Below, in pieces: positions 36,731 through 45,853 of a stretch of DNA of 64,000 bases. The notes below the pieces were generated by a model that was not told the DNA's origin, did no database searches, and saw only the letters and a list, made by a program, of their open reading frames with translations. This stretch comes from Thermoactinomyces sp. DSM 45892 (GTDB lineage: Bacteria; Bacillota; Bacilli; Thermoactinomycetales; Thermoactinomycetaceae), in the NCBI RefSeq assembly GCF_900107305.1, contig NZ_FNPL01000001.1, forward strand, positions 1 through 64,000, read 5' to 3'. Made by a program: the position numbers and the translations under genes. Position 1 is the stretch's first letter, and the number at the start of each line of letters is the position of its first letter.

Positions 36731-39700
36731 CTACTCCTCATAAATATATTGGATGTCCAAGTTTATTAATGCCTTTCTCCAAGCTTTATTCACCCGAGCA
36801 GTCAGTTCATCGGCATTATCAATCAGAGCCTTTCTCCAATGAAGCACCATGCTACCTTCATCATCTTCCAATAATACTTCACTATTTCGAGCTGATGTTA
36901 GTGGGATCATTTTTTTATCTAAAAAATAAAGGTAGCTAGAGGTCCCTCCCCGTTGCCCTCTCCCTGAAACTTGAATGGCAGTAACTAATTCATTGGTGCT
37001 AATCACATTTTGCCGAGCTTCATCCATATTGGAAAAAGAATCATCAGATGAAAACAACTTGTGCAATTCTCCATATGCTTTTCTTTGGATTTTTCTCTGT
37101 GCATCGTAAAAACGTTGGTTAGATTGAACAATCTCTTTTTCATAGGTCGAAAGGCTCGAGTGAATGGACATGACTACATCATTAAAATCTCCTGGAATCG
37201 GATGAGGTCTTTCATAAAATACGATGGTCCGCAATAATGAACGGGAAGTATTGTCACCTGCTAGTATATTAAAACCTCTTGCTAATGAGGTTCGAACGAA
37301 TATAAATACTTCGGGCTCTTCATTGAACAATTGCTCAACTTCTATCTTACTAACATGGTAATCTTCCTTAGGGATTGTTTTCCCATCATATCTTGCATCG
37401 CTTGTATACAAGACTTTGTACTTGCATTTAAATTTCTGTTGACGAAACACTTCAGCGACCCATTCGGCTTTTTGGTATGAATTGACAACCAGTCCTATGC
37501 AAGGTGAAACCTCTCCAGATATCCTTTCAAATGCTAATGAAACATCCTCTGCCTCTGGATCTTCATACAGTTTCCTCTTTAGTGCTTGAATCTCATTTTG
37601 ATGCATTTGCTTCAGGTTTTTCAACTGCTCATCAAAGAATCCTGATCGAATCAATTTAGAAGTCGACTCTTGAATCGCCTTTTTGGGATCCTTTGCCCCT
37701 GAAATCTCGGCAACTGGACAAAGAGTGATTTTCAATTCTAGATCTTCCTGTTTTTTATTCTCCAATAACCAATCTGGCGATATCTTAGTACCATAATAGG
37801 ATGAATCACCAAAATCACTAGTTGCAGACAGTATGAGTAGCGCAGGAAATGGACAATCCTCAACTCCTTCAAGTAATCGAGGCAAATTTCGAATTAGTGA
37901 TCTTCCCACACCCTTATATTCATGTGCTACTAATGAGTAGCTCTTTTTAGATTCACCTGTTTTTTTCAATCGATATGCCATAAACGAGTCCGTTAATGCA
38001 TCAGGAACAAATTTACTGATATCTAGATTATTAAAATGAAAGTTGTTAGCAAAGTTTTTATCCTTAGTACTAAACTGCGCCCTTTGTAAAAAGCTGGAGT
38101 AATTAGAACGTAGGAATTTAAATAAGTGCTCCATTAAAAACAGAAATATGATGAGTTCAAAATCCACATATAACCTTTCCAGATCAGTCTCATCAACATC
38201 CAATTTCGGATTTAAATCTAATTTTTTAAAACACTCATTCATAATCTTACGTTTCTCTTTGATCAGATTAACCTCTGAAATGATATTCCCAGACACATTC
38301 TGTAACTTCTTAGCAATTTTCCATAAATCTGAATGATTCATAAGCTCCACAGCACTTTGCATTTGGAATTTCTCATATACAGACTGAAAGCGTTTTTCTT
38401 TACTATCTTTGCTGATATGCTTTTTATACCAATCTTGTAGTAAGGAGTGTGGAGTAAAAAGCTTGTTATATACGTATTTAATAACTACTTGTTTCGTAAA
38501 TAGTTGCCCGAACAAGTAGTTTAATATTTGCTGAAGTGTGGTTGTTTTTTCAATATAGTTCACCACAAATACATCAACCGTACTGCTTTTTACTACTTTA
38601 GGGATTAGATTAAATAGATACTCAGAGAAAATTTTATCAATCTCTCTTGTTTCTGGTCTATCTGCAGAGATGTTTAGATCATTTAAAAATGCTTGATCCA
38701 TTCTCTGCTGGATTTGATCTACCTCATCCATAATTATCAAGTCAGACCATAATAACCCCAGTTCCAAATAATTCCTTTCATATCTATCCCATGGATAAGG
38801 AGCCCTCGAAAAAAGAAAAGCTTCTGGCGTTCCAATCCATACATCAGCATCTGTTAGCTGTTTAAAACGATGATGGGGACCACAAACAGTATACGCAGGA
38901 CAAACATACCTACTTTTTCTTCTATCAAGATACAGATTTTGGCATGGATTCTTGGTATCCTTGTCTATGCCAAGAGTCGGTTTTATCGGACACTGCGAAC
39001 TCAAGGTCTCCACAGAATCGAAATGCTTGTGAAACACTTCAAATGGATGATTCATCATGGAGGCTTTATTCAAAATGTAATCATTTTGATATCTGTCTAT
39101 ATTTCCGTCTCCTACTATCACACCAACTTTTAATCCCCATTGTTCAAATTTCTCCTTTTCTTGCATTGACTGCTTTGTGTCCGCCGTAATATATAGTATC
39201 TTTTTCTTGCCATATTTACATTGACCATAAAGCAAACCGTGAGTAAGGGTTCCCTTTCCTGCACCAGTCGGAGCAATAACATGACTTACTTCTTTTTTAA
39301 AAAAGAAATCAGTATGTGTATCTTCTATTATACGGTTATTAATTTTGTAAACCTGCAAATCCTCATATCGATCTAGGTACTCTTTTCCCATTTGTTTATA
39401 CAAATTGCGGTCAGGATTAAAGTTATTTAGATCTTCGAATCCTTTTTTGTCCCGTTTCCGTTCATAAATAAGTTGTGTAAGAGGGAAATCATGCTCTTGT
39501 TCTAAAAAACGCTTATCAAATAATTTTTTAGCCTTTATATATTTACTCTTCTCTCCATTTTCCAAAGGAACATGCACACTTTTGTCCTCATCTTTTTGAA
39601 CAACAAACCTTTTTTTGCTTTTTTCTTTGTGTGCAACTAGATGAATATTACTAAGAATTTCATTATAAATGTGAGCTCGACTAGATTCATATTTAGGAAC

Positions 39701-40087
39701 TAGTTGCACAATCAAATCATGTTCGTCTTTTCCATACAAACGCCATTCGGATGGGATCTCAAAGTAAATTTTTTCAACCAATATTTTTATCGCTTTACGA
39801 GGATATAACCCTTTGGTTAACATCCTTACTCGTTTTAATAATACGCTGTCAAAAGTAATATCTTTAAATACAATTTCATCGTGACCAAACAACATACTAA
39901 ATATGCTTTTATATTCAAATGGAGAGTCCCCAAATATCTTTCTAAAACTAAAAAACATGAATTCTAGAAAGATTATATCCTCCACATATGAATGAAACCG
40001 TTTATTTTGTTTTTTGAAGTCATCACCAAAAATGTTTCGCAAATCACCATTATTTTTCAGTGTATCCGAAAAGTTCGATCTGCTCAT
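36731..40087 (-). CDS. DinG/XPD-like Fe-S superfamily 2 helicase of the PIWI-RE island
   Basis: The 1118-residue protein has Walker A APTGAGKGT at 272-280, then Cys366, Cys382, Cys396 and Cys402, and Walker B MDEVD at 453-457. Four cysteines between motifs I and II is the place of the [4Fe-4S] cluster in XPD/DinG helicases. The C-terminal half has VVNSYQKAEWVAEVF (motif IV region), VRTSLARGFN (motif V) and QVSGRGQRGG (motif VI). The first ~260 residues are specific to this system. Such helicases unwind DNA or DNA-RNA hybrids 5' to 3'. It overlaps the nuclease gene by 38 bases and has its own GGAGGTG site, so the three genes are co-expressed. Confidence 0.85.
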   Translation of the reverse strand: MSRSNFSDTLKNNGDLRNIFGDDFKKQNKRFHSYVEDIIFLEFMFFSFRKIFGDSPFEYKSIFSMLFGHDEIVFKDITFDSVLLKRVRMLTKGLYPRKAIKILVEKIYFEIPSEWRLYGKDEHDLIVQLVPKYESSRAHIYNEILSNIHLVAHKEKSKKRFVVQKDEDKSVHVPLENGEKSKYIKAKKLFDKRFLEQEHDFPLTQLIYERKRDKKGFEDLNNFNPDRNLYKQMGKEYLDRYEDLQVYKINNRIIEDTHTDFFFKKEVSHVIAPTGAGKGTLTHGLLYGQCKYGKKKILYITADTKQSMQEKEKFEQWGLKVGVIVGDGNIDRYQNDYILNKASMMNHPFEVFHKHFDSVETLSSQCPIKPTLGIDKDTKNPCQNLYLDRRKSRYVCPAYTVCGPHHRFKQLTDADVWIGTPEAFLFSRAPYPWDRYERNYLELGLLWSDLIIMDEVDQIQQRMDQAFLNDLNISADRPETREIDKIFSEYLFNLIPKVVKSSTVDVFVVNYIEKTTTLQQILNYLFGQLFTKQVVIKYVYNKLFTPHSLLQDWYKKHISKDSKEKRFQSVYEKFQMQSAVELMNHSDLWKIAKKLQNVSGNIISEVNLIKEKRKIMNECFKKLDLNPKLDVDETDLERLYVDFELIIFLFLMEHLFKFLRSNYSSFLQRAQFSTKDKNFANNFHFNNLDISKFVPDALTDSFMAYRLKKTGESKKSYSLVAHEYKGVGRSLIRNLPRLLEGVEDCPFPALLILSATSDFGDSSYYGTKISPDWLLENKKQEDLELKITLCPVAEISGAKDPKKAIQESTSKLIRSGFFDEQLKNLKQMHQNEIQALKRKLYEDPEAEDVSLAFERISGEVSPCIGLVVNSYQKAEWVAEVFRQQKFKCKYKVLYTSDARYDGKTIPKEDYHVSKIEVEQLFNEEPEVFIFVRTSLARGFNILAGDNTSRSLLRTIVFYERPHPIPGDFNDVVMSIHSSLSTYEKEIVQSNQRFYDAQRKIQRKAYGELHKLFSSDDSFSNMDEARQNVISTNELVTAIQVSGRGQRGGTSSYLYFLDKKMIPLTSARNSEVLLEDDEGSMVLHWRKALIDNADELTARVNKAWRKALINLDIQYIYEE

Positions 40088-41189
40088 ATTTTTTCACCTC
40101 CAATAATCTACTAATACACTTTTCAGTCGCAAATCTATATTTCCCTTTCTTCTTAATCCTTTTATTCTTAATCCCTTTTTCCATATTCAAATTATCTAGC
40201 CTATTCTTATATTCGTTTTTATACAAAAAGCTTGGGATAACAAAGTAATTCATATCTATCGACTTTGGGTCCCCCTCCAACTTTTTCATAAGCTTAAAAG
40301 CGTTTTGGTGTGTCTTACAATCTAGATACACTGAACGATCTGGTAGTAATACTTCAATATCTCCATTTGCCTCCAAATTAGGATGCCGTTTTGTCTGATA
40401 TCCTTTTTTATTCAACATTTTTTCTACTTGCAACTCAAACATGCTTGGTAATGTAGTGAAGATATAGAATCCCTTCTTCAAAATTTTATACTCAGTATTC
40501 CTTGTGTTTACAATTAGATTCGGCGAACTATATTCGTTGTAATGTTGACACATGAAATGACCTACACACTGATATCTTTCAAAAGGGAGTTTTTCCATTG
40601 GATATTTACATCGAGGACAAAGAATTGCTGTATCCCCTAAGTAATCTGTATATGCGTCTTCTATAAAAGACATCAACCTAGGACTATGAGCGAAATTTTT
40701 TGTTACCTCTTTGAGAAACTTTGTACTCTGAATAAAAGGTTGTTTAGTCATTAATCCAATTCTAATTCTATCGTAATCATTTTGTCTCTCTTGTAAGTCT
40801 CGTTGATCTTCCCTACGAAGATAATTTAATATAGGCACCCACTCTTTTTGATATACATCCTCTTCTGAAGAATAGTCAGTGAGATAATGAATAAGATCTT
40901 CGTTTATTTCTCCTTTTTCTGTAATGATTGTACTATCACGGTAAGACTTAATCTCTTCACTCTTTGTTGTGTCGAAAGGGATGAGATCTTTCAAAGGATT
41001 CACAGAGTACAGACGCATAAACTCACTAAATTTATAAATTCTTTTTTCCTTTATGCTTCTATCAAAGGATAGCTCGTTTATTTCGTAAAACACAGAAGTT
41101 AACTCATCTGTGACTTCACGTGTATTTATAAAGTGATCAAATGCTTTCAATATTCTTCTGAGTAGTGCCATATCGTCTCTATCTGACAT
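40050..41189 (-). CDS. PD-(D/E)XK nuclease with zinc ribbon, PIWI-RE island
   Basis: The 379-residue protein has a helical N-terminal half, a zinc ribbon (C191-x2-C194...C208-x5-C214) and a restriction-type nuclease core: Glu near 253-258, NGDIEVLLPD with D277, then VYLDCK with D290 and K292, the PD-(D/E)XK pattern. In published comparative work on PIWI-RE the third partner of the island is a restriction-endonuclease-fold protein, so identity agrees with context. It is the first gene of the operon, with GAGG before ATG 41189. A promoter is expected in the 65 bases behind the subtilase gene, or transcription reads through from it. Confidence 0.82.
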   Translation of the reverse strand: MSDRDDMALLRRILKAFDHFINTREVTDELTSVFYEINELSFDRSIKEKRIYKFSEFMRLYSVNPLKDLIPFDTTKSEEIKSYRDSTIITEKGEINEDLIHYLTDYSSEEDVYQKEWVPILNYLRREDQRDLQERQNDYDRIRIGLMTKQPFIQSTKFLKEVTKNFAHSPRLMSFIEDAYTDYLGDTAILCPRCKYPMEKLPFERYQCVGHFMCQHYNEYSSPNLIVNTRNTEYKILKKGFYIFTTLPSMFELQVEKMLNKKGYQTKRHPNLEANGDIEVLLPDRSVYLDCKTHQNAFKLMKKLEGDPKSIDMNYFVIPSFLYKNEYKNRLDNLNMEKGIKNKRIKKKGKYRFATEKCISRLLEVKKYEQIELFGYTEK

Positions 41190-41254
41190 ATCTATACCTC
41201 ATTTATATGAATTTACAATATATCCAATAAAATACACCATGAAAATATCTGGCG

Positions 41255-42082
41255 TCAACAATATAACAATTCGAATATACCAAATCCCGTGTATATATCT
41301 CTATCCTTACCATTAACAATCATAGTTTTTATATCGCTTACTGTTAGCTCCCTTCCTAATTTTCGATGATATGAAATTAGTAGTGCTGTTCCACCTGTCA
41401 CAAAAGCAGAAGCCATTGATGTTCCACTAACCTTAGCATATTTTCCATCTGGGTATGTACTCAAAATATCAACAGCAGGTGCAATTATATCAGTCTCCCA
41501 TCCATAACTAGAGAAATCTGCACGGTTTAGGTCTCTCCTCGCACCACCTACTGCAATGACCTCATCATATTTGGCAGGGTATTCAACGGACTGTATACCA
41601 GAGTTGCCAGTTGCACCTACTATTACAATCCCTCTATTATATGCTTCTAAGATCTTTTGCTCAAGAATTGGCGGGAGTTCCTGCGATACTCCTAAACTCA
41701 TGCATAAGATATCAACTTCATGATTAATACCAAAAGATATGCCATCCATTACACTAGCTAAACTCCCATTCCCATTTTTATCAAGCGCTTTTGCAATATA
41801 CAATTCAGCTTTTGGCGCAACGCCCACTACTCCCTGTTTACCTGTTCCTGCAATAATTCCTGCAACATGAGTGCCATGATATCCGTCATCGGATATGTTT
41901 TCTGTATGATCAAACATATTGATTCCTGCTTTAATATTGTCCTTTAAGTCGGGATGATCCATATCTATACCTGTGTCAATTATCGCCACCTTAACACCCT
42001 CGCCTTGAGACTTGCTCCAAAATTGATCTGCTTTGATAGCTTTTACACCCCAATCAATAGTGCCAGCTTCTATCTTTTCCAT
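41255..42082 (-). CDS. intracellular subtilisin-like serine protease (S8)
   Basis: From ATG 42082 (AGGA eight bases upstream) 275 residues encode a bare subtilase domain with catalytic D36 (VAIIDTGID), H72 (YHGTHVAG), oxyanion N160 (GATGNSG) and S222 (SGTSMAS). There is no signal peptide and almost no propeptide, as in intracellular subtilisins, but it lacks their usual LIPY inhibitory N-terminus. All catalytic residues are intact, so it should be active in the cytoplasm. It is directly upstream of the PIWI-RE operon on the same strand. Whether it belongs to that system, to phage development, or is independent cargo is open. Confidence 0.9.
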   Translation of the reverse strand: MEKIEAGTIDWGVKAIKADQFWSKSQGEGVKVAIIDTGIDMDHPDLKDNIKAGINMFDHTENISDDGYHGTHVAGIIAGTGKQGVVGVAPKAELYIAKALDKNGNGSLASVMDGISFGINHEVDILCMSLGVSQELPPILEQKILEAYNRGIVIVGATGNSGIQSVEYPAKYDEVIAVGGARRDLNRADFSSYGWETDIIAPAVDILSTYPDGKYAKVSGTSMASAFVTGGTALLISYHRKLGRELTVSDIKTMIVNGKDRDIYTGFGIFELLYC

Positions 42083-42208
42083 TACTTCAATCCTAATAAA
42101 AAACAACCTCCAAACGATTGTTTACAGCAGAATCTAATCTGCATCTTGATAAAATAACAGTTTTATAAATTACACTTCAGCTTAAGGACCTATCTACTCC
42201 ATTCCCTT

Positions 42209-42679
42209 TTAAGGGGTATTGATCGAGCACATTTGTTCAGCAATCATCTTGATATGTTCATTTCTTTTCATTAGGAATTTTTTCATATAATTCTCCAAGA
42301 ACAATCGATCTGCCAAGTTGCCTAAATATCCGAGTGGTGAAGTATAATCGAAATGATCCAACATAAGTGCCCCGTTTCCTTGTTCAATAAAACGATGCTC
42401 ATGTCGAAATTGTTTAAATACACCGCTCACCATCTCATCTACAAAGTAAGTCGGTGGATCAAATTCAGTAATCTTAGCAGTAAGACGTTGTTTGATGCCA
42501 AAATGGACAGCTTCCCAAGTAACGGTTTGATTTAGCTCAATCAAGCCACTTGTAACGCCTGCAATCGCACGTTCGTGAGTATGAGCGGTTGATTCCATAT
42601 GCACATCGATGGAGCATGCTAAGTCAAAGCAAACTTGGATAGGAGCATTGATGTGAAGCTCTGTTTTGATTATGGGCAT
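42209..42679 (-). CDS. SRPBCC-superfamily (START-like) protein
   Basis: A 156-residue protein with the helix-grip fold pattern of SRPBCC ligand-binding proteins: INAPIQVCFDLACSIDVH at the start, VTWEAVHFGIKQRLTAKI in the middle sheet and a long C-terminal helix (YMKKFLMKRNEHIKMIAEQM). Similar proteins are annotated as cyclase/dehydrase or cell-division-inhibitor-like, with no firm function. Genes of this type are usually chromosomal, so presence in the element is a little unusual. The ribosome site is weak (GTGAG). Confidence 0.78.
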   Translation of the reverse strand: MPIIKTELHINAPIQVCFDLACSIDVHMESTAHTHERAIAGVTSGLIELNQTVTWEAVHFGIKQRLTAKITEFDPPTYFVDEMVSGVFKQFRHEHRFIEQGNGALMLDHFDYTSPLGYLGNLADRLFLENYMKKFLMKRNEHIKMIAEQMCSINTP

Positions 42680-42825
42680 GTTTTTTCACTCACTTTTATT
42701 GATATATGATAAAAATATAATATGGATTTTTTCAAATGAAGCATGGTGTTGAAGGAAAGTTTAACATGCGAAGCTAATGCTATATACGCCCTATCATATG
42801 TACTCAATCTCTAACATAAAAAAAT

Positions 42826-43635
42826 CTATCTATCTCCCTCGATTCCCTTTTTTAAGCCTGATTGATATATATCCCGATTCTTTTGCAACAAAGCCCGACA
42901 GTCCTCCACCCATTCTTCAGTAGTAAATCGCAATCCCTTTTCCGTGATCGTCTTCAATTTCCCTTCTCTTGAACACCTACCAATATAACTGAACGATAGT
43001 CCTAATTTCTTTGAAGCATCGTTCAGGTCTAACCATCCCTCTTCTCTCATCTGGTTAATCAAGTTTGATTTCCACTGATGCGCCTTAGATAATCCATCGT
43101 AACGATGTGGGCGATTCCTCTCTAATAAAACTCGCCACTCCTCCACCCACTCTTCAGTAGTAAATCGTAAACTTTTTTTCATGACTGTCTGCAAGCGCCC
43201 ATCAGTAGCACATTTTCGAGCATAATTATAGGCTAGTCCCAGTTTCTTAGAAGCATCATATAAATCTAGCCATCCTTCCTCTTTCATTTGCTGGACAAAT
43301 TCGGGTATCCACGATTGGCCCCTTCTAGCCCTGCCCATATGCTCTCTTGCTTCTTTAGGCACGATAACTTTCTTATCTTTCGCCATTAGAAGACCAACAG
43401 GCATAACCTCTTTCTTGAACCATTCTGATCGTTTCTGCCCATGCCTCCTCATCTTTCGTCGGGTTTCATGAGATACTATCGGCAGGTTAAAAGGTATATT
43501 GTACTCAATCTTGAATTCTCGAATTCCCTCATAGCCATGTTTATAGTGAAGGTGCGATCCTGACAATGATAATAAATTTTCTTTACAGATGGGACAAGTA
43601 ACGTATTGCTCAAATATATAGTCTTGGATGTTCAT
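42826..43635 (-). CDS. ROS/MucR-type zinc-finger protein with duplicated HTH-like repeats
   Basis: ATG 43635 (GGAGGATATC upstream) gives 269 residues. Residues 14-33 (CPICKENLLSLSGSHLHYKH) followed by EFKIEYNIPFNLPIVS match the ROS/MucR zinc finger, mostly known from proteobacterial regulators and phages. The rest contains two copies of a ~60-residue unit, each with GWLDL-DASKKLGL, then RFTTEEWVE and LL-KN; the first part of each unit reads as a winged or MerR-like helix-turn-helix. The product is probably a DNA-binding regulator with three DNA-contacting modules. Two further short genes of this block are convergent or apart, so no target is suggested. Confidence 0.75.
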   Translation of the reverse strand: MNIQDYIFEQYVTCPICKENLLSLSGSHLHYKHGYEGIREFKIEYNIPFNLPIVSHETRRKMRRHGQKRSEWFKKEVMPVGLLMAKDKKVIVPKEAREHMGRARRGQSWIPEFVQQMKEEGWLDLYDASKKLGLAYNYARKCATDGRLQTVMKKSLRFTTEEWVEEWRVLLERNRPHRYDGLSKAHQWKSNLINQMREEGWLDLNDASKKLGLSFSYIGRCSREGKLKTITEKGLRFTTEEWVEDCRALLQKNRDIYQSGLKKGIEGDR

Positions 43636-43839
43636 GATATCCTCCATCATTCGTGGCCTTATTAAATTAAAAATAGCATTTTGATTGTTTGAAAACAACC
43701 AAAGCGCTATTTATTAAATCAAATCTGAATAGATTATTTTGTTAATCCGTTATCCCGCCTTTTCAAAGGGATTTACAAAAACACCATTTTAGCTACTTTT
43801 TGATCTATTTTTAGATTATAGAATTTTCATTTTATAGTA

Positions 43840-43868
43840 TTGACAGCGTACTTCTCTTTAAATATACT
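43840..43868 (+). promoter_or_regulatory. sigma-A promoter of the TetR-linked operon
   Basis: TTGACA (43840-43845), a 17-base spacer, then TATACT (43863-43868), which is near-consensus and 92 bases before the first gene. The first of two palindromic operators overlaps the -10 box, so repression by steric block is expected. Confidence 0.88.
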
Positions 43869-43898
43869 AACTAGTATTAAATATACTTATTAGTATAT
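43864..43898. promoter_or_regulatory. twin palindromic operators, probable TetR-family sites
   Basis: ATACTAACTAGTAT (43864-43877) and ATATACTTATTAGTATAT (43881-43898) are two near-identical palindromes, centre to centre 19 bases, placed over and just after the -10 box. A TetR-family gene is the last gene of the downstream cluster, so autorepression of the whole unit is likely. Confidence 0.75.
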
Positions 43899-43959
43899 TT
43901 TGTGTTATCAAAAATTATCGATGCTCGAAATAAAATTTAGATGTGGGAGTGTTCAATTT

Positions 43960-44721
43960 ATGGTTAAGAAAATAGTGGCAAGTTCTTTAGCTGTAGCCTG
44001 TTTACTGACGACTAGCAGTGTCTTTGCTACAGAATCAGAGTCTTCTATCCAGAAAAAGATAGCAGAAGCCAATCAAGATATGCAGGAGACTATTAAAAAT
44101 ATGCCGAAAGAAGAGCAAGGAGCGGCAGAAAAAGAGTGGGAACGTTCGCAGAAAGTTTATGAAGAATTCCTTCGTAAAGAGGTGAAAGTCGATTCAGAAA
44201 AAGTAGCAGAAGCGTTGCGATTAAAATTCAATGATCCAAACATCACGGTAGAAGATGCAAAAAATCTAGGAGTATTAGGGTTTCCACCTAGCCACCATAC
44301 CCGAGGAGATGTTTTTATCACTTGGGATAACCAATCTTCTAGCTTTAGATATGGGCATGCAGGGATTGGCTCACATACCACATATCTCACTGTAGAATCT
44401 TTTCCAGAGGATGGAGTGGCGTATAAAGCTCGTAGTAGATGGCCTCGTTTGATGAATAAATGGGCGGCCTATTTGGTTGATGGTGCGAAGAGTGATGAGT
44501 ACCAATCAGCCGCTAGTTTTTCAGAAAATAGTATTGGAAAGCCTTATAGTTGGTCGTTTTTAAATAAAAAGAGAACAGACAGATATTACTGTTCGTCACT
44601 TGTTTGGAGAGCATGGGTAAATCAAGGCTACGATTTAGATGCCGATGGTGGAGGAGGAGTTTTCCCGTTTGACATTGATAAGAGCAAAAAAGCAATCGCC
44701 TATTACACGGAAGGCTTTTGA
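43960..44721 (+). CDS. secreted YiiX/YycO-like (permuted NlpC/P60) cysteine peptidase-like protein
   Basis: ATG 43960 (GGGAG upstream) gives 253 residues with a signal peptide ending near VFA-TES (23/24). After a helical region of ~80 residues the domain has GDVFITWDN, H133 in YGHAGIGSH and C211 in YYCSSLVWRAW, the permuted His...Cys order of YiiX/YycO-like papain-fold enzymes. These cleave amide bonds in lipids or peptidoglycan-like substrates. It is the first gene after the palindrome-controlled promoter, followed 57 bases later by a lipoprotein, so both are probably surface functions that the element gives its host. Confidence 0.82.
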   Translation: MVKKIVASSLAVACLLTTSSVFATESESSIQKKIAEANQDMQETIKNMPKEEQGAAEKEWERSQKVYEEFLRKEVKVDSEKVAEALRLKFNDPNITVEDAKNLGVLGFPPSHHTRGDVFITWDNQSSSFRYGHAGIGSHTTYLTVESFPEDGVAYKARSRWPRLMNKWAAYLVDGAKSDEYQSAASFSENSIGKPYSWSFLNKKRTDRYYCSSLVWRAWVNQGYDLDADGGGGVFPFDIDKSKKAIAYYTEGF

Positions 44722-44778
44722 TGAATAAGTCGGTGGAATTTCCACCGACATCTTTTTTAAAAGGGAGTGGATGGATAG

Positions 44779-45780
44779 ATGGTAAGAAATAATCGAATTA
44801 TCAAGTTTCTATTATTGTCTATGGTTATTTCCGTTTCGATTGGATGTCAACCTGATGGATTAAAAGGTGGGTATGGAGTTATCTTTACGAACTGTGTTGG
44901 GAAAGAGAGTGAATTTGTCAGTTTTGATGAATCGGGTAAGCTAGTATCAGAAATTCCTTTCGAAGCAAGGTGTAGTAATAAAGTGCAATATCATCCCTCT
45001 GGAGGATACACCTTGCCTGCTGACAGCGATAAGAAAATTACCCGCATCTCCAAAGAAGGGAAAGTGGAAATAGAGAAGGTTCAAGCACATGTTCCATTTA
45101 TTAAAGAAACACCTGAATTGACCGTAATCGGCTACAATAACGACACCAAAAAAAATACGTTAGAATTCCGAGAAGCAGGGGGGGGGAAGTTACTTGAATG
45201 GAAGGGGGTTTTAACTGATGTTCAAATGGATGAAAAGTATATTTATATCCAATCAAGCAATATGAAACCAGAGGGTCCTTTTGAGCCTGTAGTCCTCGTG
45301 ATTGATCGGAAAAGTAAAGAAGTGATCAAGGAAATTAAATTAGAGGAAAAATATGGAGTAGCTTTGTCAACCGAACTGCTACCTCATAAACTGATCATTC
45401 CCTCACAGGAAGATCAATCGGTTGCTTCGATAGATTTAAATACATGGAAAGTAGAAAAACATTCCATTCCCTTTACTAAACCAGAAATCTTAGCAAAACA
45501 TGGAGATCGATTGTTTGTGGTGAATGCTCAGGGAGAGTTGGCAGAACTAGATCAGCAAATGAAGGTGGTTAAACATAAGAAAATCAGTTCTGCCAATATC
45601 GTAAGCATGCGAGTTTTTCCAGATGGTCTTTACCTTCTCAGACGGGAGGACAATCAAAAGGTAACAAAATCAAGTGGTTCCATTGAAATTTACGATCTGG
45701 ATAGTTGGGATCTGAAGAAAAAAATCACATTGCCAAATAAAGAGATGGTTCCATTAGATGTGATTCGATTGAAGAAATAA
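44779..45780 (+). CDS. lipoprotein with beta-propeller-like repeats, unknown
   Basis: The 333-residue protein has a basic start, one hydrophobic helix and a lipobox SIGC (Cys23), so it is a predicted membrane-anchored lipoprotein. The mature part repeats short strand pairs with phrases such as VSFDESGKLVSEI, ITRISKEGKVEIEKV and LAELDQQMKVVKHKKI, the look of a six- or seven-blade beta-propeller. No enzyme motif is present. It follows the secreted peptidase-like gene and precedes a membrane protein and TetR gene. Role unknown; propeller lipoproteins often bind partners or surface polymers. Confidence 0.78.
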   Translation: MVRNNRIIKFLLLSMVISVSIGCQPDGLKGGYGVIFTNCVGKESEFVSFDESGKLVSEIPFEARCSNKVQYHPSGGYTLPADSDKKITRISKEGKVEIEKVQAHVPFIKETPELTVIGYNNDTKKNTLEFREAGGGKLLEWKGVLTDVQMDEKYIYIQSSNMKPEGPFEPVVLVIDRKSKEVIKEIKLEEKYGVALSTELLPHKLIIPSQEDQSVASIDLNTWKVEKHSIPFTKPEILAKHGDRLFVVNAQGELAELDQQMKVVKHKKISSANIVSMRVFPDGLYLLRREDNQKVTKSSGSIEIYDLDSWDLKKKITLPNKEMVPLDVIRLKK

Positions 45781-45853
45781 GCATGTTGGCGGTTTGATGG
45801 AAAAGACAGTCGTTGGAACTTTGTATGCAAATAAAAACAGGAGAGGTTTTTCC

